64,000 nt of DNA from positions 248,001-312,000 of the forward strand of contig NZ_JAERRB010000007.1 in NCBI RefSeq assembly GCF_016735595.1, in the 5' to 3' direction. The position numbers and the translations under genes are program-made. Of this stretch, positions 63,596 to 64,000 are shown in pieces; position 1 is the stretch's first letter; each line of letters starts with the position of its first letter. The notes below the pieces were generated by a model, which had not been told where the DNA came from, did not search any database, and saw only the letters and a program-made list of their open reading frames with translations. Source of the DNA: Chryseolinea lacunae (GTDB lineage Bacteria > Bacteroidota > Bacteroidia > Cytophagales > Cyclobacteriaceae).

Positions 63596-64000
63596 TTGAA
63601 GCTCGATATACTTGTTCTTTCCGCGCATCCTGACGACGCCGAAATCAGCTCCGGGGGAACCATCGCCAAACACATTTCGCTAGGCTATAAGGTTGGCATT
63701 GTTGACTTTACACGGGGCGAACTGGGCACGCGCGGCACCCCCGAAACCCGCGCGCAGGAGGCTGCCGACGCGGCGGCCATCCAACGCGTTTCGGTGCGCG
63801 AAAACCTGGGGTTGAAAGACGGCTTTTTCCAAAACGACCCGGAGCATCAACTTAAGGTGGTGCGTGCCATCCGTAAATTCCGGCCCGACATCATCCTGGC
63901 AAATGCCACCTATGACCGTCACATCGACCACGGCAAGGGCGCATCGCTGGCCTATGACGCTTCCTTTCTGTCGGGCCTGGTCAAGATCCAGACCCACGAC
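63596..64000 (+). CDS. bshB1: bacillithiol biosynthesis deacetylase BshB1, N-terminal part
   Basis: 135 residues of an LmbE/PIG-L family zinc deacetylase; the gene runs off the window (family length about 240). The zinc motif AHPDDAE is at residues 10-16, and DFTRGELGTRGTPETR and YDRHIDHGKG are typical of BshB1, which removes acetate from GlcNAc-malate in bacillithiol synthesis. The start is TTG at 63596, as no ATG lies upstream before the trxB stop in this frame. Confidence 0.93.
   Translation, partial: MKLDILVLSAHPDDAEISSGGTIAKHISLGYKVGIVDFTRGELGTRGTPETRAQEAADAAAIQRVSVRENLGLKDGFFQNDPEHQLKVVRAIRKFRPDIILANATYDRHIDHGKGASLAYDASFLSGLVKIQTHD

Overview
The window is a chromosomal segment of a Bacteroidota bacterium, most likely of the order Cytophagales. 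The evidence is a type IX secretion sorting tail on the GDSL hydrolase, a short primary sigma factor of 287 residues, promoter boxes of the TAnnTTTG type, a bacillithiol biosynthesis gene at the right edge, many lipoproteins, and few Shine-Dalgarno sequences. The genus cannot be fixed from sequence alone. Gene density is high, and no insertion sequence, prophage or CRISPR array is visible.

Layout. 1-3085: the end of an FG-GAP/VCBS repeat protein and a PAP2/vanadium haloperoxidase-like lipoprotein. 3206-7098: glycerol uptake and catabolism (glpF, glpK, glpD). 7250-12240: ROK kinase, PfkB kinase, beta-phosphoglucomutase and a GH65 maltose phosphorylase, a phosphorolytic maltose route. 12377-15202: a DoxX-like membrane protein and an M48 peptidase gene with an apparent frameshift. 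15274-18719 (minus): CtlX-type hydrolase, arginine deiminase family enzyme and a secreted GDSL hydrolase. 18822-24043: MFS sugar transporter, NrtR-family regulator, xylB and xylA, with three palindromes that share a half-site. 24175-25991: a small secreted protein, a MITE-like inverted-repeat segment and a Rieske oxygenase. 26174-34001: a 3-keto-glycoside-type locus (Gfo/Idh/MocA oxidoreductase, two TIM-barrel isomerase-like proteins, DUF1080 hydrolase, cytochrome c, and a ThuA-PQQ dehydrogenase-cytochrome c fusion). 34557-47657: alpha-glucan/trehalose locus (two lipoprotein GH13 enzymes, GlgE, TreS-maltokinase fusion, GlgB, GH57). 47702-49115: small membrane protein and HTTM-like protein. 49105-52826 (minus): ROK glucokinase, pfkA and pgi. 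52894-55717: tex and, divergently, mgsA. 55718-56637: a tRNA-Met gene followed by a tandem array of decayed tRNA-Met copies. 56638-64000: START-like protein, LptF/LptG permease, rpsO, pnp, rpoD, trxB and the start of bshB1.

How it fits together. Most of the window is central and reserve carbohydrate metabolism. Glycerol, xylose, maltose and alpha-glucans enter here, and pgi-pfkA-glucokinase plus methylglyoxal synthase are nearby. The GlgE pathway (maltose to maltose-1-phosphate to alpha-glucan, then branching by GlgB) is complete except for one striking feature: the TreS domain of the TreS-maltokinase fusion has proline (P208) where the catalytic nucleophile aspartate belongs. Maltose for the intact maltokinase may therefore come from amylases rather than from trehalose.

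The two most unusual signals are that nucleophile-less TreS domain and the tRNA-Met array at 55824-56490. In the array a 127-128 bp unit (degraded tRNA 5' half, a GC-rich hairpin replacing the anticodon 3' side, an intact tRNA 3' half and a conserved terminator) is repeated three times downstream of the real gene.
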